Source: Mangrovivirga halotolerans (lineage in GTDB: Bacteria; Bacteroidota; Bacteroidia; Cytophagales; Cyclobacteriaceae). From it: DNA of 64,000 nucleotides. The stretch is from the NCBI RefSeq assembly GCF_026241165.1, contig NZ_JAPFQN010000003.1, positions 310,001-374,000 on the forward strand, in the 5' to 3' direction. Shown here one piece after another: positions 16,851 through 25,913 of this stretch (within the stretch, counting starts at the first letter, position 1; each line of letters opens with the position of its first letter). A model generated the notes under the pieces. The model was not told the origin of the DNA. It did not search any database and saw only the letters and a list, made by a program, of their open reading frames with translations. The position numbers and the translations under genes are program-made.

Positions 16851-17264
16851 TTAATAACTTTCTTTTATGTACCCCCAGCCTTGCCGCTGTTTAGAGACTA
16901 TTTCAAGTATGCCGTCGGGTACTGGTTCAACTCCTTCAAGTAAGTCTGACTGAGTTTTATTATGTCTTTTCATCGTTTGCTCACAAACTTTGAATGACAC
17001 ATTCGGGTTTTTGGCTAATTCTTCAATATCATTAGCCACACTAGATTTTCCTTTTAAATACATATCCAGAGCACCGCTGTATACAACTACTTCAAATTTC
17101 GTGTCAGGGTATGCATTTGACATTCCTTTTACATGTCTGATTGTTTTTTCATGTATTTGCTTATCTGATCCAGTTACATCAAAAACTACATTTATTGGAT
17201 TGCTTTGTGCAAATAGAAGGGTGCTTATAAACAGTCCTGCTATTATTAATATTTGCTTTTTCAT
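16851..17264 (-). CDS. exported DsrE-like protein (Sec signal)
   Basis: A protein of 137 aa with a Sec signal peptide ending about residue 20 (LLFAQ). The mature domain has the DsrE/F fold pattern: NVVFDVTG at the first strand, KFEVVVYSGALDMYL, a Cys at position 94 in VSFKVCEQTMKRH, and the final VPDGILEIVSKQRQGWGYI. DsrE-type proteins carry sulfur as a persulfide on such a Cys. It is the last gene of the cluster with the Tat-exported paralogue and the TsdA-like cytochrome, so it probably handles sulfane sulfur in the periplasm. Confidence 0.83.
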   Translation of the reverse strand: MKKQILIIAGLFISTLLFAQSNPINVVFDVTGSDKQIHEKTIRHVKGMSNAYPDTKFEVVVYSGALDMYLKGKSSVANDIEELAKNPNVSFKVCEQTMKRHNKTQSDLLEGVEPVPDGILEIVSKQRQGWGYIKESY

Positions 17265-17283
17265 TTTTTATTAGTTCAAGGGT

Positions 17284-17976
17284 TTAACCTACACTGCTGT
17301 CTATATATCCAATATTGTTTTCCTGAAGTCGGCCTAATACCCATACTCCTGATGGAGCTAAATCTATTCCGGGTAATTTGCCATTTACAAAATCATTATA
17401 AACCTCTTCTTTTGTAATACCCAAATCCTGAGAAATAAACTGACTATAAACTTTATATGCCATGTTGCATACACAAAACATAGCGCCTTGGTCTTGAAGT
17501 CCTCTTATTCCTGCTAACCCGGGTAATGGGAAGGCACCTTCCTGCGGATCAATATATGGGTTTTTAACTGCTGGTTTACCTGTTGTAGGATCATTGTATC
17601 CAAATCGTTCTCCCAGTTTGTACTTTTCTATTACATCATCTTTAAAGGAGAATATGATGCCATGGTGTCTTAAAACATTTAGTACTCCCAAATCTGGATT
17701 TGATGTTCCAGTTTCCTCATTTGTCATGTAATAGACATTAGACCAAATGAAGCCCCACCAATTTGCTTGTGATACATCATAAGCAACAGGATGTTGCATC
17801 TTACCAATTTTTTTTAATTTGATATCTAGCTCTGCAAAATTAACACCTTCATCTTTTAGGAAGGTTTCATTAATTTTTGCTTCAATGGGGTTGGCAATCA
17901 TAGATAATCCAACCGCAGTTCCTGCAGCTATATTACCCAGGAACTTTCTTCTTGAGTGAGTGTTGTGACTTTTCAT
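17284..17976 (-). CDS. Tat-exported DsrE-like protein
   Basis: A protein of 230 aa with a twin-arginine signal (SRRKFLG, Arg9-Arg10, then a hydrophobic stretch to about residue 30). The C-terminal part (GVLNVLRHHGIIFSF, then Cys168 and Cys170 in FCVCNMAYKV, then LPGIDLAPSGVWVLGRLQ) follows the same order as the DsrE protein encoded next to it, with an insertion rich in Pro and Gly. I read it as a divergent DsrE fold with a CxC pair. Tat export suggests that it folds, perhaps with a cofactor, before crossing the membrane. It lies between the TsdA-like gene (26 nt) and the Sec-type DsrE gene (19 nt). Confidence 0.72.
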   Translation of the reverse strand: MKSHNTHSRRKFLGNIAAGTAVGLSMIANPIEAKINETFLKDEGVNFAELDIKLKKIGKMQHPVAYDVSQANWWGFIWSNVYYMTNEETGTSNPDLGVLNVLRHHGIIFSFKDDVIEKYKLGERFGYNDPTTGKPAVKNPYIDPQEGAFPLPGLAGIRGLQDQGAMFCVCNMAYKVYSQFISQDLGITKEEVYNDFVNGKLPGIDLAPSGVWVLGRLQENNIGYIDSSVG

Positions 17977-18002
17977 GATGGTATGGTTTGATTTTCGTGA
18001 TA

Positions 18003-19034
18003 TTATTTTGTTTTTTTTATTTTAAACTTTTGTTCATAGTAAACTATGATTGGCTGGAATGGTCCGTATTTGTGCTGTATGGCGGGGAAAGTGTCCGTCC
18101 AGGGTCCGTAAGGGGTCGATACAGGTTTTAATTTTTTATCTGGGAAATCATTTTCTTTGAATTTCTTTTCCGGTCTTGGCAGAGAGTTAATATATGCTGC
18201 CACATCATAGGCTTCTTCATCTGATAAAATCGGGTTTTCATGGTCTACTCCAAAGGGCATATTGTACTTAATGAATTCTGCAGCGGTAATAACTCTATTC
18301 ATTCCTGCACCATCATTATAGGAATCAAAACCCGCTATTGGTGGATAAATGTAAATGGGGTCGGAGGTTAGTTCATTTCTTTTTCCTTCACCCTTTTCTC
18401 CGTGACAAACTTTACAGTGGGCTATAAATACAATTTTACCTTTCAACGTGTCGGCTTTTCTTTGAGGGATATTTATTTTTCTATATCCTTTGTATTTCTT
18501 CTCTATCTCTTCAGGGACCTTCTCGCTTAACCATTCTATATAAGAAATGATTGCTTGCATTTCATACGTGTTTTCTGGCATTGGAATTCCATTCATACTT
18601 CTTTCAAGGCAACCATTTATTCTTTCTTCTAATGTGCCTATCTTATTTTCTCTTCCACGGAATTGTGGAAACCGATTATAGACACCAATAAAAGAACCCG
18701 ATGCTATTTTTTTACCAGCATCCAAATGACAATTATTGCACGACAGATTATTGCCGGCAAATGATTTGCCCCTTGCAGCTGATGGACCAATAAATTTCGA
18801 GGTATTAGTAATTATATCATGCCCGTATTTTATCATTTTTCCACGATCACCTTCCGGAAGATCTGATTCAATGGATCTGGGGATCCATGTTAGAGGTGTG
18901 TTTTCTTCCTGTAATGATTTATTGGGTGGTTTGGTGTAAAACCAGATCGAACCAATAATCATAATTAGTGATATGGATAACAACAAATACGTTAGTCCCT
19001 GCAAAGTCGATAATATTTTTAATCGATCTTGCAT
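18003..19034 (-). CDS. dihaem cytochrome c, thiosulfate dehydrogenase (TsdA)-like
   Basis: A protein of 343 aa with one N-terminal membrane helix (about 12-33) and no clear cleavage site, so it is anchored in the membrane facing the periplasm. Two haem sites are visible: CNNCH at 99-103 and CKVCH at 207-211. Between them is TLEERINGCLERSMNG, where Cys142 matches the Cys that ligates the active-site haem in TsdA. NMPFG (Met259) can ligate the second haem. The family joins two thiosulfates to tetrathionate or runs in reverse. It is the first gene of a three-gene cluster with two DsrE-like proteins. Confidence 0.85.
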   Translation of the reverse strand: MQDRLKILSTLQGLTYLLLSISLIMIIGSIWFYTKPPNKSLQEENTPLTWIPRSIESDLPEGDRGKMIKYGHDIITNTSKFIGPSAARGKSFAGNNLSCNNCHLDAGKKIASGSFIGVYNRFPQFRGRENKIGTLEERINGCLERSMNGIPMPENTYEMQAIISYIEWLSEKVPEEIEKKYKGYRKINIPQRKADTLKGKIVFIAHCKVCHGEKGEGKRNELTSDPIYIYPPIAGFDSYNDGAGMNRVITAAEFIKYNMPFGVDHENPILSDEEAYDVAAYINSLPRPEKKFKENDFPDKKLKPVSTPYGPWTDTFPAIQHKYGPFQPIIVYYEQKFKIKKTK

Positions 19035-19187
19035 ATAACGAGGTATTATTAAAATTTCGATCCCCGAGACTTTCGCTTATATTAATTTAATTTATTATTT
19101 ATATATATAGAAGGAAATGCATGATTTTGTCTGTCAATTAGACAATATTAATTTTATGATGTTTATGTGAGTTGCTTGAAGTTACGA

Positions 19188-19976
19188 TCATTTTTTGATT
19201 AGTTCGTGAGCAACTGCTCCAATACCCATTTCCGGATACATGCCTGCCAGGTCATATAATCTCAAAGTATCTCCGGATATCTCGTAATGATAGATTAGTT
19301 CGTTATCTCTGTCTTTATTACTACTAATGAAAACGGCATCAAATTCCAGTTCTTCACTAAAGTTATTTAATAAAGAATAATGCTCTTTTCCTTTAAAACC
19401 TTTAACTGTTCCATCAGTGTTGAAGATGAATTCTTTTCCCTCATCATTAGTATATGTACCACTAAATAATGTCTTTCGCAAAGCACTTTCTCTATCTCTT
19501 ACCTTCCTGAAATAGGCTTTGTTGCCATTTGAATATTGGTAAATTATGCTTCCCGGTCTGTTGATGTAAATTTTAATTGTTGGAGAATCAAGAGAAACAA
19601 AAGAACTATCATCGTAATTCCATCTGATTGGACGATCGGAAGTCTGATTATTTGTGCTATTAGTTATTATCCAGGCATCTCCTGTTGCCACTCCCTCTTT
19701 ATCCAGTTTAAAACCTAAAAGTGATGATTCGTAATTTCTGTTAAGATAAATCGAAGCACTGTCTTTTATTTTTTTGAGATAATAACTGCTGATCCAGTTA
19801 CCGGCAAAAAGATCGGCAATCGAATCAGAAGGTTTGGTCTTGTCTATCTGTGGGATTGATTCTTCGATAACAGCAACAGTATCAACTGTCTCTGAGTTAT
19901 CGTTTTCCTCATTCTCAGAACTACAAGCACTAATTACAATTAAAAAAAAGATGTATATAAATGATTGAAACTTCAT
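19188..19976 (-). CDS. lipoprotein of unknown function
   Basis: A protein of 262 aa with lipobox ISAC (Cys18), followed by a long Ser/Glu/Asn/Asp-rich linker (to about residue 55) typical of surface-exposed Bacteroidota lipoproteins. The folded part contains two similar beta-units: one starts LFAGNWISSYYLKK, the other TLFSGTYTNDEGKEFIFNTDGTV, suggesting a duplicated lipocalin-like module. Function unknown. Its start faces the divergent LytTR gene across 206 nt. Confidence 0.62.
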   Translation of the reverse strand: MKFQSFIYIFFLIVISACSSENEENDNSETVDTVAVIEESIPQIDKTKPSDSIADLFAGNWISSYYLKKIKDSASIYLNRNYESSLLGFKLDKEGVATGDAWIITNSTNNQTSDRPIRWNYDDSSFVSLDSPTIKIYINRPGSIIYQYSNGNKAYFRKVRDRESALRKTLFSGTYTNDEGKEFIFNTDGTVKGFKGKEHYSLLNNFSEELEFDAVFISSNKDRDNELIYHYEISGDTLRLYDLAGMYPEMGIGAVAHELIKK

Positions 19977-20182
19977 TATTTTAGATTAAAGATTTAAAAA
20001 AATATCTAAATGCGCAGCAATATAATAAAAATGATATGTTAGAATCAAATTATTAAAATAGTCGGAAGCTCAATTTATGATTAAGCCATCTATTGAATAT
20101 TTTAATAATCTGATTTATCAGAATGAAACTGCTTTTTTTAGCTGTATTTTTTTTATAATTTCCTAGTATACATTTTGATATA

Positions 20183-21031
20183 ATGGAAGTTTACGAACCA
20201 AAGGATCTTGATATAGATTTTTCTCTTTCGGTAAGGGAAAAGTTGATAATGGTTTTCCTTACCGGGCTTTACATGTACTTGTTTTTAATCTTTTTTCAAC
20301 CGTTTGGGGTTAATAATTATGATCCTCAGGAAAGATTATCTGTGGAATTATTATTAGCTGTAGCATTCATGATTTTCATCAGTACCCTTGCATTTTTTTT
20401 AGAAACCACAATTATCTACAATAAGTTAATTTTGAAATACAAGGGAAAAGGTTTTGTGTTCTGGATAATAATTTCTGTTTTAGTAATTTCTGTAAGTACA
20501 TTTCTTGCCTATAATATTCTAGGAGGATGGCATGACTGGGTGTTGTCGAGTTTTGTTGAATTTATTATAAATATGGGAGCTTTATTTTTGATCCCTGTAG
20601 CTGGAATATTCATTTATATATACCAACGATCATTAAACTCCACCCTAAAAAGAGCCTACAGTTATCCTAATCCTGATGTTATAGGGAATCAGTTAATTAC
20701 ACTTCAATCAGATAATGAGAAGGATACTCTTTTAGTGAATCTAAAAGATATTTTGATGATTGAATCAGAAGATAATTACATAGGTATTCATTTTCTGGAA
20801 AAAGATAATGTAAGAAAAATTTTATTGCGTAAAACACTGAAAAGTATTGAAGGGGATTCACTGAGTGAAGTACTTATCAGGTGTCATCGTTCTTATATCA
20901 TTAATTTGATGAATTTGAACCAGGTATTTGTTAATAAGAATAAAATGTATGTCAAGATTAATCATCTTGACAGCTCAATTCCAGTGTCAAGAAATCACCA
21001 AAGTAAGATCGGGTCCCTGGTGAATAGATAA
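20183..21031 (+). CDS. membrane-anchored LytTR-family transcription regulator
   Basis: A protein of 282 aa with four membrane helices (about 20-42, 54-75, 90-110, 124-147) and a C-terminal LytTR DNA-binding domain (about 172-282). The LytTR marks are ILMIESEDNYIGIHF, LIRCHRSYIINLMN and IPVSRNHQSKIG. There is no receiver domain, so the signal must come through the membrane part. Such membrane-bound LytTR regulators are common in Bacteroidota. It is followed by twin direct repeats at 21044-21071 and a membrane-protein gene that may be its target. Confidence 0.88.
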   Translation: MEVYEPKDLDIDFSLSVREKLIMVFLTGLYMYLFLIFFQPFGVNNYDPQERLSVELLLAVAFMIFISTLAFFLETTIIYNKLILKYKGKGFVFWIIISVLVISVSTFLAYNILGGWHDWVLSSFVEFIINMGALFLIPVAGIFIYIYQRSLNSTLKRAYSYPNPDVIGNQLITLQSDNEKDTLLVNLKDILMIESEDNYIGIHFLEKDNVRKILLRKTLKSIEGDSLSEVLIRCHRSYIINLMNLNQVFVNKNKMYVKINHLDSSIPVSRNHQSKIGSLVNR

Positions 21032-21043
21032 ATACTTTATCCA

Positions 21044-21071
21044 TTCATCCCTTATTATGATTTTTCATCCC
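21044..21071 (+). promoter_or_regulatory. candidate LytTR binding site (twin direct repeat)
   Basis: TTCATCCC occurs at 21044-21051 and again at 21064-21071, 20 bp from start to start with a 12-bp spacer. The conserved stretch is TTCATCCCnTA. Two 9-bp direct repeats about two helical turns apart is the known site layout of LytTR-domain regulators such as AgrA and ComE. The site begins 12 bp after the LytTR stop codon and lies 70 bp before the next gene. Confidence 0.5.
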
Positions 21072-21140
21072 ATAGAGTGAGTTTTTCTACCTTAAAAACG
21101 GTTTTAAGAGGAAATTTGAAAAAATCAAATCACTAAAATC

Positions 21141-21809
21141 ATGAAAAATTTAGTTTCACACAGAAAGCCCGATATCTGGAAAAAGATTCTAATGTTTCTT
21201 TTTTCACTGACGTTTATTATTGTCTGGTTGCCTTTTATCCGGTCGGTTTTTGATGGCCAAAGTTATGTTTGGGGTACTCAATACTTTGGCGTTTGGTTTA
21301 GAGGAGCTGGCTTAAATGGTGATTTTGGGTTTTTAATCTTGCAATTGCTGTTTTATGCAGGATTGATGTTTTCAATATTCTGGATTAAAGACCGAAGAAT
21401 CTTTTACTCACTTTTAATCCTATGGTGGATTAATTTCTTTGGGAATCTCTTATTCGATATTATTAAAAATGGCGACACAATGTTTCATGGTGACACATTA
21501 AATATCCATGTTTCTATTTCAGCCATTGTAATCCCTCTTTCAGTAATAGGCTTGTTAGTCGTTATAATGGCAATAAGAAGTGATGCAGCATCTGAAGATC
21601 TTGCAATAGAATGGAAATCGAAAAATAATTTGATGTTAGGTATAATTTTAGGTCCGCTTGTTGTTGAGGCAATATTATTCTCTGTTGGAGAGCCCCATGG
21701 AATAACGGATCAGGTCGGTGTGGTCATGGCTTTAATCCAATGTTTTTCACTTCCTTTTATCTATAAGCCTTATATTAATAAAAAAGAACTTTCTACTTTA
21801 AGCAAATAA
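21141..21809 (+). CDS. multi-pass membrane protein of unknown function
   Basis: A protein of 222 aa with about six hydrophobic helices (near 14-32, 58-78, 84-108, 124-146, 164-182 and 190-208). There is a soluble loop with SEDLAIEWKSKN between helices 4 and 5. It may be the regulated partner of the LytTR protein just upstream, because the only promoter region between them carries the direct repeats. Family not recognised. Confidence 0.7.
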   Translation: MKNLVSHRKPDIWKKILMFLFSLTFIIVWLPFIRSVFDGQSYVWGTQYFGVWFRGAGLNGDFGFLILQLLFYAGLMFSIFWIKDRRIFYSLLILWWINFFGNLLFDIIKNGDTMFHGDTLNIHVSISAIVIPLSVIGLLVVIMAIRSDAASEDLAIEWKSKNNLMLGIILGPLVVEAILFSVGEPHGITDQVGVVMALIQCFSLPFIYKPYINKKELSTLSK

Positions 21810-21817
21810 CTTCTTTC

Positions 21818-21846
21818 AAAACCTCCGTTTATATAACGGGGGTTTT
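21818..21846 (+). terminator. bidirectional terminator between convergent genes
   Basis: AAAACCTCCGTT / AACGGGGGTTTT form a 12-bp stem with one T-G pair and a 5-nt loop. It lies between the plus-strand membrane gene and the minus-strand DUF481 gene and gives a short T run in both directions. Confidence 0.75.
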
Positions 21847-22852
21847 ACCAACTCCAACCAAATGAACTTTGCCAGACATAATCTGTCTTTACACCACCTT
21901 CAATAGGCTCGTTATCATAGTTGAGGGTCAGTCCTGTTTTAACATAAAAATCCAGAGGTAAATCATATTTTAGATCAAGTCTATAATCGACCCTTACCCT
22001 TCCTGACTCCGTAATGCTTGGGTAAACCACTACATTGGTCAGTAAACTAAGGTCCCCGATGTCATATACATTGAACTCTGTACCAACCCATGCCTCAGTA
22101 CTTTCCCGATCGTTTCCTTCACCTTCATAATCTTCCACGTTGTATGAAACTCCTGCTTGTACTCCCCAATATAATCTGTTGGTTCTTTTTATAAATTTAC
22201 CGACACCAATTCTGGAGTTTGTACGAAGATCTAATAGTTGATCAGTACTGGAAAGGAAATCAATTTGAGCCATTACAAACCATTCATGTGGAAGAATATA
22301 TCTGAAAGAAATATTGCCATCTGTTCTGTGAATATCTTCGGTGTCATCTTGTGAAGAATTCAATACATTATAATTCATATCAATAGACCATTTCTCTGTT
22401 AGATATCCAGCCTGACTTCTTAAAGTGAACTGTTGTTGGTTTCTAGCTCTTGTCAAGGTATAGCCCAGGTCAATTCCTGCATATAAACGATCGAGAAACC
22501 CTTTGTCTAGAGGTTTGAGGTTTACAATATCATTCCGGTCTACTTTGATTTCAGTTCCGTCATCATTTAATATTATTATATTTCCATTATCTGTACGTAA
22601 TGTCCCATAGTATCTGTCACCATCCACTGTTACCATAGTGAGTAACGATTCCGTATATGCTTCACTGACTTCAGTCCATAAAATTGTAAAATCATCGTCA
22701 CTATAATCAGTTTCAATTGTTACGACCCCTTTGTTAAGTGACTGGATTTCACCAACGATGACATTTCCGTTTTTAAAAACTAAAGAATCCTGAGCGATAA
22801 TAGTTGCAGATGACAACACGAAGATCATCAAAACTTGATAGAAGTTTTTCAT
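21845..22852 (-). CDS. DUF481-family outer-membrane protein
   Basis: A protein of 335 aa with a Sec signal peptide (to about residue 20, TIIAQ). The N-terminal 110 residues form two SH3-like units (LVFKNGNVIVGEIQSL and MVTVDGDRYYGTL). From about 120 comes the DUF481 barrel with its typical LYAGIDLGYTLTRARN, WSIDMNYN and FVMAQIDFLSS strands, and a terminal Trp. The SH3-plus-barrel layout is common in Bacteroidota and some proteobacteria. The role is unknown; some homologues are linked to salt or acid stress. Confidence 0.87.
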   Translation of the reverse strand: MKNFYQVLMIFVLSSATIIAQDSLVFKNGNVIVGEIQSLNKGVVTIETDYSDDDFTILWTEVSEAYTESLLTMVTVDGDRYYGTLRTDNGNIIILNDDGTEIKVDRNDIVNLKPLDKGFLDRLYAGIDLGYTLTRARNQQQFTLRSQAGYLTEKWSIDMNYNVLNSSQDDTEDIHRTDGNISFRYILPHEWFVMAQIDFLSSTDQLLDLRTNSRIGVGKFIKRTNRLYWGVQAGVSYNVEDYEGEGNDRESTEAWVGTEFNVYDIGDLSLLTNVVVYPSITESGRVRVDYRLDLKYDLPLDFYVKTGLTLNYDNEPIEGGVKTDYVWQSSFGWSW

Positions 22853-22977
22853 TGGTCTGATAGATTAGAATGACAGAAATAAATTAAAATAAGAGCCTTC
22901 AGCTTAGAAGTGTTATTCCTGATTGCCCTTAATATAAATTAATAAATATATGTCAATTTTATTAGTTTGATATATAA

Positions 22978-23256
22978 CTATCTCTTCGAAATTTTGTTTT
23001 TACTTATTTGTTTTTGTCTGCTACTTTTAAACCTTTCTATTGACGAGGCACGTTTTTTCAAGTGTTTCAGGCTGGTTCCGGAATTGACTCGTTTTCTCCA
23101 CATTTTGAAACTGCTTTCCTTAAGTTCATTTCTCATTATCTTGATAACGTCTTTTTCAGAAATGCCGAATTGAAACTCAATGGCTTCAAAAGGAGTGCGG
23201 TCTTCCCATGCCATTTCTATTATTCTGTCTTTTTCACGTTCATTCAATTTAACCAT
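22978..23256 (-). CDS. TIGR03643-family small basic protein
   Basis: A protein of 92 aa that begins LNEREKDRIIEMAWEDRTPFEAIEFQFGISEKDVIKIMR, the signature of TIGR03643, followed by WRKRVNSG and a Lys/Arg/Ser-rich tail. The first part looks like a helix-turn-helix related to DUF2805 and may bind DNA or RNA. Intact family length. Unlinked to its neighbours in orientation and spacing. Confidence 0.85.
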   Translation of the reverse strand: MVKLNEREKDRIIEMAWEDRTPFEAIEFQFGISEKDVIKIMRNELKESSFKMWRKRVNSGTSLKHLKKRASSIERFKSSRQKQISKNKISKR

Positions 23257-23384
23257 GGATATATAACAGAAAACTAAAAGAATTGTTGATTTTAATCATA
23301 CGGGAAATCTGATCAGAATTTCCGCTTTTATCATGCGATTTTTCTTTCTGATATTTTTCTTCATTATTATAACACGAGACTATT

Positions 23385-23960
23385 TCAAAAAATATCAGGT
23401 ATTGAGTTATAAACCTTAATATTTCCTGCTTTTAATTTTTTTTGCTGGCTAATGATGACAACACAATTAATAACAATTGCTAAACAATAAACTACTAATA
23501 TTACAGGGAAAGGACTCAGGTTTATCATTTGATTAATTTCAATTTGCCAGAATGAGGTAATTAATAAGATAATAGAAGTTGTTAAGGTCCAGATCACCTG
23601 GAAACTGAAAATCTTTTTTCCCACCGAATAGAATCTGATCTTATTTCTGTTTTTAAATAAGATAATGGATTGGAAAATGATATTACCATAGGGAAATAAG
23701 ATCAGAGATAAGGCAGAAAGATTCATAACTTTCAATAATTCCACCTCTCTTTTATATTTTTTTGAAGAATCAGCTACTAGTTTTTTTGAACTACAATCTA
23801 ATGCTTTAACCAGTTGGTTTAGGATATAATGTTTTGGTTCCGTTTGATCTTTCTCAATTTGTTGAATCTTTCTTAATGAAATCCCCGATATTTCAGCGAG
23901 TTCTTCCTGTGTAATTCTCTTTTCCTTTCTTAGCCTCGATAAAAGTTGACCTGTAGACAT
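23385..23960 (-). CDS. XRE-type regulator with a C-terminal membrane domain
   Basis: A protein of 191 aa. Residues 3-65 are a helix-turn-helix of the Cro/C1 type (LRKEKRITQEELAEISGISLRKIQQIEK). Residues 80-180 contain two pairs of hydrophobic helices, so the regulator is tethered to the inner membrane. It starts directly after the stop of the FadL-type gene (23961), with no gap, and is certainly cotranscribed with it and the DUF4199 gene. Confidence 0.82.
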   Translation of the reverse strand: MSTGQLLSRLRKEKRITQEELAEISGISLRKIQQIEKDQTEPKHYILNQLVKALDCSSKKLVADSSKKYKREVELLKVMNLSALSLILFPYGNIIFQSIILFKNRNKIRFYSVGKKIFSFQVIWTLTTSIILLITSFWQIEINQMINLSPFPVILVVYCLAIVINCVVIISQQKKLKAGNIKVYNSIPDIF

Positions 23961-25232
23961 TTAAAACGTATAGTTGGTTCCCAGGAATGCACCTAAATAT
24001 CGATATGTAATGTCCGTTTTACCGGCGCCAACTGCCTTTGGTTGCTCTCCATGACCTCTGGAATAAAATAGACCAAGATCAGTATGGAAATATTTAGATT
24101 TTAATTTGAATCCAGTGAAAAATGCCCAAAATGTAACACCTTTTTCACCTTCCCCGGGTTTTTCAAGAGAGGGAGTATAAGATCCACCTGTATACAATAA
24201 AATGTTTTCAGATAGCGTATATTCAGCTCCGGTGCTCACTCTAAAATTCCCTCTCAATGATTCTACTTCTTCGATTTCGTTACTAGGATAAATGTCATAA
24301 TCTAAATTAAAAGAATATCCTATGTCAGAAGCAATGGTCCAGTTTACATCTGGTTTATATGTTATTCCTGCCCTGATCTCTCCAGGTGTTTTGAATTGCG
24401 TTTTTAACCCTGTAAAATTGATCTCATCAGCATCTATGTTATTCGGATCAATATTAGAAAAGTTGTATTCGTAATAGTCCCCTTTTCCAAAAAGATAAAT
24501 TGAAGGAGTAGTTATTTTTAACCCAAAATTAAGTACTTCACCTTTACGATGAATACCTGCAATAATCATCATGTTGTTTGGCTTAATAGTAGTTCTTGAT
24601 GATTGAAGAATCAATCTTTGCGCATTATTATTGACAATGGTATTTGCTTCGGCAAAGGTTTTAAAACTGAATCCCTGATAGTATAAACTTGTTCCCCAAG
24701 ACCAATAGTCATTGATTTTTTTTGCAGCAGATAGACCGATTAGTAGCATATTTTCCTTATAATTCTGAAGAAAAGTAACATCTAATGTCTGGTCTGGTCC
24801 GTTGATACTCCATGAAGAAAGACCTTCGTACCTGAAATCCATTGGAACTAGAACCGAAAATGCCACTTTCCATTCTTTAAAAGATTTAACCATAACAACA
24901 CTCGTTGGAATAGTTTGAAATCCTGCTGCCTCGTAATTCAGGTCTTGTCCATTGATCGTTGCGATGGGCTTAGCCTTAAATTTATAATGTAGATATGCAG
25001 TTCCTGAAAGGGAAAAGGAAGTTCCTTCGAGCATAGTCAATGCTGCAGGATTATAAAATACAGCACCAGTTGAGGCTAATCCGCCTGTTCCGGTATTTGC
25101 CATTAGGGGTTCCGTATCGCCCATCGGTAAAATATTGGGGTTATAAGCCGATTGCCCTTGCGCATCAAGGCAAGTCATTATGCATATCAGCATTACTATT
25201 CCCGGATATAAAATGAAATAATGTTTAATCAC
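23961..25232 (-). CDS. FadL/OmpP1-type outer-membrane transport protein
   Basis: A protein of 423 aa with a signal peptide (to about residue 27, DAQGQS). The mature N-terminus NPNILPMGDTEPLMANTGTGGLASTGAVFYNPAAL is the FadL/TodX hatch pattern (NPA and Gly-rich). The rest is a long 14-strand barrel ending in GAFLGTNYTF with C-terminal Phe. The family lets hydrophobic compounds across the outer membrane. The GTG start at 25232 overlaps the TGA stop of the DUF4199 gene (GTGA), a translational coupling that supports the start. It forms the middle gene of an operon with DUF4199 and the XRE regulator. Confidence 0.86.
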   Translation of the reverse strand: MIKHYFILYPGIVMLICIMTCLDAQGQSAYNPNILPMGDTEPLMANTGTGGLASTGAVFYNPAALTMLEGTSFSLSGTAYLHYKFKAKPIATINGQDLNYEAAGFQTIPTSVVMVKSFKEWKVAFSVLVPMDFRYEGLSSWSINGPDQTLDVTFLQNYKENMLLIGLSAAKKINDYWSWGTSLYYQGFSFKTFAEANTIVNNNAQRLILQSSRTTIKPNNMMIIAGIHRKGEVLNFGLKITTPSIYLFGKGDYYEYNFSNIDPNNIDADEINFTGLKTQFKTPGEIRAGITYKPDVNWTIASDIGYSFNLDYDIYPSNEIEEVESLRGNFRVSTGAEYTLSENILLYTGGSYTPSLEKPGEGEKGVTFWAFFTGFKLKSKYFHTDLGLFYSRGHGEQPKAVGAGKTDITYRYLGAFLGTNYTF

Positions 25233-25744
25233 GGGTTAGCATATTTATCTGTTGGGGGTTCTGCAACATTCGTATTTTTAGTAAAAAAAGCTATAATTCC
25301 AGATGTAACAAATCCTACAATAGGAGCAAAGATCAAGCTCTGGATTATATAATTTTTCATGTTAAAGTAATCCTCTGCTTCTTCTCGTGTCATTAATTCA
25401 CTTTCTACTGAGTATTCAATAGCATTTTCGAAATAATGCGGAGTGATAATCTCATGGTTGATCCATTGGGTCAGAGGGGTGAGTATCGTGACAAACAGGG
25501 TAATCCAAAGACCTGAAATGAACCCTTGTTTATAGGTCATTTTGCCGCCATAATAATTTCTTCTTTTATCAAGCAATGCAAGGGTATAGATTACCACTGC
25601 TATGATAGCGAATAAATTGGTATAATATGGATGTTTATCTATATTAACAGTATGAAGACCAACGAGTCGTTCGAGAAAAATCCAGAGCAATCCTGCGATT
25701 ACAAAGATCAGAGCCCATTTTATTTCAATAGATAATTTTTTCAT
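25229..25744 (-). CDS. DUF4199-family membrane protein
   Basis: A protein of 171 aa with four membrane helices (about 8-28, 42-60, 75-94 and 138-160). It shows the DUF4199 features of short spacing, a KRRNYYGGKMTYKQGFISGL turn between helices 2 and 3, and an acidic loop with MTREEAEDYF. The function is unknown; the family is almost confined to Bacteroidota. First gene of an operon with the FadL-type porin. Confidence 0.85.
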   Translation of the reverse strand: MKKLSIEIKWALIFVIAGLLWIFLERLVGLHTVNIDKHPYYTNLFAIIAVVIYTLALLDKRRNYYGGKMTYKQGFISGLWITLFVTILTPLTQWINHEIITPHYFENAIEYSVESELMTREEAEDYFNMKNYIIQSLIFAPIVGFVTSGIIAFFTKNTNVAEPPTDKYANP

Positions 25745-25913
25745 GTGTGGTGATAGATTTTATTAGTACTTATTAAAATAATACCGCTAAAGGGTTGTGG
25801 TACTCATAAATTAATATCCTGGATCGTAATTTCCTATTAAAAGATATGGGAAAAAAATAGCGACCCCTGATATAGGAAGCCGCCGTATTTACATGCAGAA
25901 ATCTTAAAATATT

